From assembly GCA_963532425.1 (NCBI GenBank), contig CAUSKK010000004.1, forward strand, positions 62,001-126,000: a DNA stretch of 64,000 nucleotides, in the 5' to 3' direction. How positions within the stretch are numbered: position 1 is the first letter of the stretch; the number at the start of each line of letters is the position of its first letter. Below, in pieces: positions 61,477-64,000 of this stretch. Source of the DNA: CAUSKK01 sp963532425 (GTDB taxonomy: Bacteria; Pseudomonadota; Gammaproteobacteria; Cardiobacteriales; Cardiobacteriaceae). The translations under genes were made by a program, and so were the position numbers. The notes below the pieces were generated by a model. The model did not search any database, was not told where the DNA came from, and saw only the letters and a list, made by a program, of their open reading frames with translations.

Positions 61477-63027
61477 CTAGTTTTGTGGGGTGAAAAGCAG
61501 CCAGTAGCCGGCGTGGGTGGCAAAGCGGAAACGGCCACAGTCGGGGTTGCTGTGAATGTGGCCTTCGATGGTGTCAATGTTCATCAGCCGGGTACGGACC
61601 AGCAAATAATCATAGTCCTGGCAGCGCGTAATCGCCTGGAAGTTTTCCGGCTGGAGCTCGGCCGTAACCGCCCGTTTCGCCGGCGTCCGGCCCGGCTTGA
61701 AGCGCACCACCTGGGGATAGAGCGAGGCAAAGTTGAAATCGCTCCAGCCGCCGCGCTCGGCCTGGTACCAGTTGCCGAAATAGAGGTATTCCAGCGCGCT
61801 GGTCAGCTTGCTTTCCGGGGCGCTGCGGGTGCCGAGCTCGAGGACCGTCAGCAGCCGCTGGCCCGGCTCCAGCTGGGCGAGAATCTGGCGGAATTCCCGG
61901 GTGGCCGTGGCGTGCTCGAAGCGAATCTGGTTGTTGGCGAATTTCAGCAGCAGCGCGCTGGCACAGAGCACAAAAAAGCCGTGGGCCCAGCGCAGATAGC
62001 CACTGGGCGCGGCCAGGGCCGGCCCCGGCGTCCAAATCAGGTAATAGAACGGCGGAATCAGCAGGGCGAAGCGGCTGTAAATCTGCGTAACCTCAAAGCC
62101 GATGAACGGCAGCAGGTAATAGACGGCCAGCACCGCCAGCAGCGGCCAGTGGCGTTGCGGGTCGCGGCTGGGCCGATAGCCCAGGGCCGGCGGCAGCAGG
62201 TAGAGGGCGAGGGTGAAAAAATCGTAGCTGGGCAGGGCCGTCTGGTTCCAGGGCAGATAGAGCAGGGCTAGGGTTTTCGGCCCCCAGGGGTGAAATTCCG
62301 TGCGCTGGTAGAACTGGAAGCCGGTTACATCGGGCTTGAAGAGGAAATAGAGCAGCAGCAGGGCAAAAATCAGATAGCTGGCCGAATAAAGCAGAAACGG
62401 CCGCAGCACCGGCCGGTTGGCCAGGGCGCGCCGGCGCAGCTCGATGAGAAAGCTGCCGTAGGCCAGCAGGCAGGCCAGGGCGTAAATCAGCACATGGTTG
62501 AGGTAGAGGAAAAGGCCGGCCGGCAGCAGACTGCCGATGAGCAGCGCCGGGTGAAGGCTGTCCAGCCGCGCCACCAGCGCCCGGCTGAGCAGCACAAACA
62601 GCAGGCCAAAGGGCAGGGCCAGCAGGAAGCTGAGGAAACCGAACTGGAAGGCGAGGCCGAAGAAGGTGCCCAGAGCTACCCAGTCCACCAGCACCGGGGC
62701 GTCGTAGGCGCGGCGGAAACAGGCGAAGGCCCAGACGTAGAGCAGCAGAATGCTGGCGAGCAGGATTTTGGCCGACAGCAGAATGTCGAAGCACTGGTAG
62801 AGGCCGAGCCAGTAGAGATAGAGCACCAGATAGGGCGTGTTCCAGTTGATTTGCAGCATTTCACCCCAGCGGCTGTTACCGTGCAGCCACAGGTCGTTGA
62901 GCAGCACCACCTGGCTGGCGTGCTGGGGCAAATCCACCAGCGGCAGATAGTGGGGATAGAAAAGCAGTAGCAGACAGAACAGCAGCGCCAGCGCAAAGAA
63001 GCGCCGCTCCCGGGGCAATGGGGACAT
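61477..63027 (-). CDS. polytopic inner-membrane protein of unknown function
   Basis: This 516-residue protein has about ten or more hydrophobic helices, for example FFALALLFCLLLLFYPHYLP, ILLASILLLYVWAFACF and PAGLFLYLNHVLIYALACLL. A luminal-type DLPQHASQ motif comes early, followed by a ~130-residue soluble C-terminal domain (LEPGQRLLTVLELGTRSAPE, YLYFGNWYQAERGGW). This layout resembles GT-C-type glycosyltransferases or related envelope proteins, but no catalytic motif is certain. The ATG follows AAGGAGTTTTCCC. Confidence 0.8.
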   Translation of the reverse strand: MSPLPRERRFFALALLFCLLLLFYPHYLPLVDLPQHASQVVLLNDLWLHGNSRWGEMLQINWNTPYLVLYLYWLGLYQCFDILLSAKILLASILLLYVWAFACFRRAYDAPVLVDWVALGTFFGLAFQFGFLSFLLALPFGLLFVLLSRALVARLDSLHPALLIGSLLPAGLFLYLNHVLIYALACLLAYGSFLIELRRRALANRPVLRPFLLYSASYLIFALLLLYFLFKPDVTGFQFYQRTEFHPWGPKTLALLYLPWNQTALPSYDFFTLALYLLPPALGYRPSRDPQRHWPLLAVLAVYYLLPFIGFEVTQIYSRFALLIPPFYYLIWTPGPALAAPSGYLRWAHGFFVLCASALLLKFANNQIRFEHATATREFRQILAQLEPGQRLLTVLELGTRSAPESKLTSALEYLYFGNWYQAERGGWSDFNFASLYPQVVRFKPGRTPAKRAVTAELQPENFQAITRCQDYDYLLVRTRLMNIDTIEGHIHSNPDCGRFRFATHAGYWLLFTPQN

Positions 63028-63086
63028 GGGAAAACTCCTTATGGATAAAAATCGTTGACCAGCTCCTAGCCAAAATCAGGCCGGGA

Positions 63087-64000
63087 CGGCGAAGCGCTTC
63101 CCCTTCTGCCGAACCGAAGCGCTTCGGGCCGAGAAGGTCATTCGAAGGGAAGCGCTTCATTTTGAAAGAACGCTTGGGTTGAAGCGCTTCCCCCATTGCC
63201 GGGCACCCCGACCGAAGCGCTTCGCCCGGAACGATTACCCCCGCCCCAAGCCCCACCGATTGAAGCGCTTCCTGATTTCGGGCCGCAGCGTCGTGAAGCG
63301 CTTCCTTTTTTGACCACTAGCGAAGCGCTTCGGCCGCGAAACACGCCCCGGCCCCATCCCCAATCGGCACGCCCTATTTCCGGGAAGCGCTCCGGTTGGG
63401 AAAAAACAGCTGGCGGGGTGAAGCGCTTCCGGCGGCCACTGATAAAGCGCTTCAGCATTTCGCCCCGCTGGCAGTGAAGCGCTTCGGTCTGGGCAAGTCG
63501 TTCGGTTGGCAGCGCTCCCTTATTCAGCTGAAGCACTTCGGTCTAGCCCCAGTTGGAAGCGCTTTGCTTGGGTCGGGGCCAAGATTATTTCCAGCCAAAG
63601 CGCTTCCTCTGGCCGAAGCGCTTCGTTGGGAGGGACTGGCCGGGCCGGGGCTGCGTTGCTGGGCCCAGGCGCTTCGGTCTAATTGTCCAGCTCGAAGCGC
63701 TTCCTTCTTTAGACAGAAAAAATCTTCCCAGCTCGTTGCTGAGCGCATGGCCCTTTGAATTAAACCTTAAAGAAGAGCGCTTCGCCCGTCCCGAATCTCA
63801 CCCCGGCGAAGCGCTTCGTTGGGAACGATTAGCCAGCCGGCCACCCGGTAAGTTGGGGCCGGAGCACCGCACCCCGGCCCCTTCCCCAATCAGCCCGCCC
63901 TTTTTGTTGGAAGCGCTTCGGGTTGAGAAAGAGCAGAGCAGTAAAAAAGGGGGAGCGCTTCGTTCCAGTCGCCCACCGGGAAGCGCTCCCCTGTTTTACG
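63087..64000. repeat. palindrome island C (continues past the window)
   Basis: This is a third gene-free island with about 22 AGCGCT cores in 0.9 kb by hand count. Most are exact GAAGCGCTTC; degraded forms include GAAGCACTTC, GAAGCGCTCC and GAAGCGCTTT. The segment after 63800 (CGTTGGGAACGATTAGCC, then CCGGCCCCTTCCCCAATC) partly repeats 63225-63370. The island abuts the start of the membrane-protein operon, whose promoter must lie within or beside its first copies. No gene is visible. Confidence 0.95.

Overview
The window (64 kb) looks like the chromosome of a gamma- or betaproteobacterium with type IV pili (pilMNOPQ), a Gram-negative envelope and a GC-rich genome. A guess at Cardiobacteriales or relatives is possible but cannot be settled from the sequence alone. 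Its most striking trait is a 10-bp palindrome, GAAGCGCTTC (core AGCGCT), which occurs singly inside genes and at very high density in three gene-free islands (about 13.37-15.18, 59.48-60.40 and 63.09-64.00 kb, one core every 40-50 bp). Copies also form parts of terminators and sit in the spacer of a promoter.

Host left arm (1-24.5 kb): a gpmA-pntA-pntB operon on the minus strand; an oligopeptide ABC transporter with two paralogous binding proteins on the minus strand, divergent from oppB-oppC-oppDF (the two ATPases fused); ilvI-ilvH, with a duplicated ilvI 3' end between them; a periplasmic alpha-carbonic anhydrase; repeat island A; miaB-yceI; rpmE2; the type IV pilus assembly and secretin operon pilMNOPQ; and gatB.

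Prophage (about 24.5-59.5 kb): a nearly 35-kb P2-type myovirus. It is bounded by 16-bp direct repeats (24507-24522 and 59477-59492) that themselves contain the palindrome. Joining the outer flanks rebuilds an intrinsic terminator made of two repeat copies, so the phage appears to have integrated into a repeat-built terminator downstream of gatB. The morphogenesis genes are recognisably P2-like: terminase P, portal Q, O, N, M, L, X, R, S, T, U, D, V, W, J, I, FI, FII and E/E' with a GGGAAAG slippery site. The modules are permuted and partly inverted relative to P2. The middle of the prophage holds a Dam-type methylase; an AT-richer cassette with a structured leader, two small proteins, an SNF2-like helicase and IbrA/IbrB-like genes; a secreted Excalibur protein; a repressor with a palindromic operator region; and an early operon with an Ogr/Delta-type activator and a primase-helicase.

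Host right arm (59.5-64 kb): repeat island B, an M19-family dipeptidase and a polytopic membrane protein in one operon, then repeat island C running off the end.

The best candidates for undescribed biology are the palindrome islands with their links to terminators, a promoter and phage integration, and the helicase/IbrAB cassette with its structured leader.
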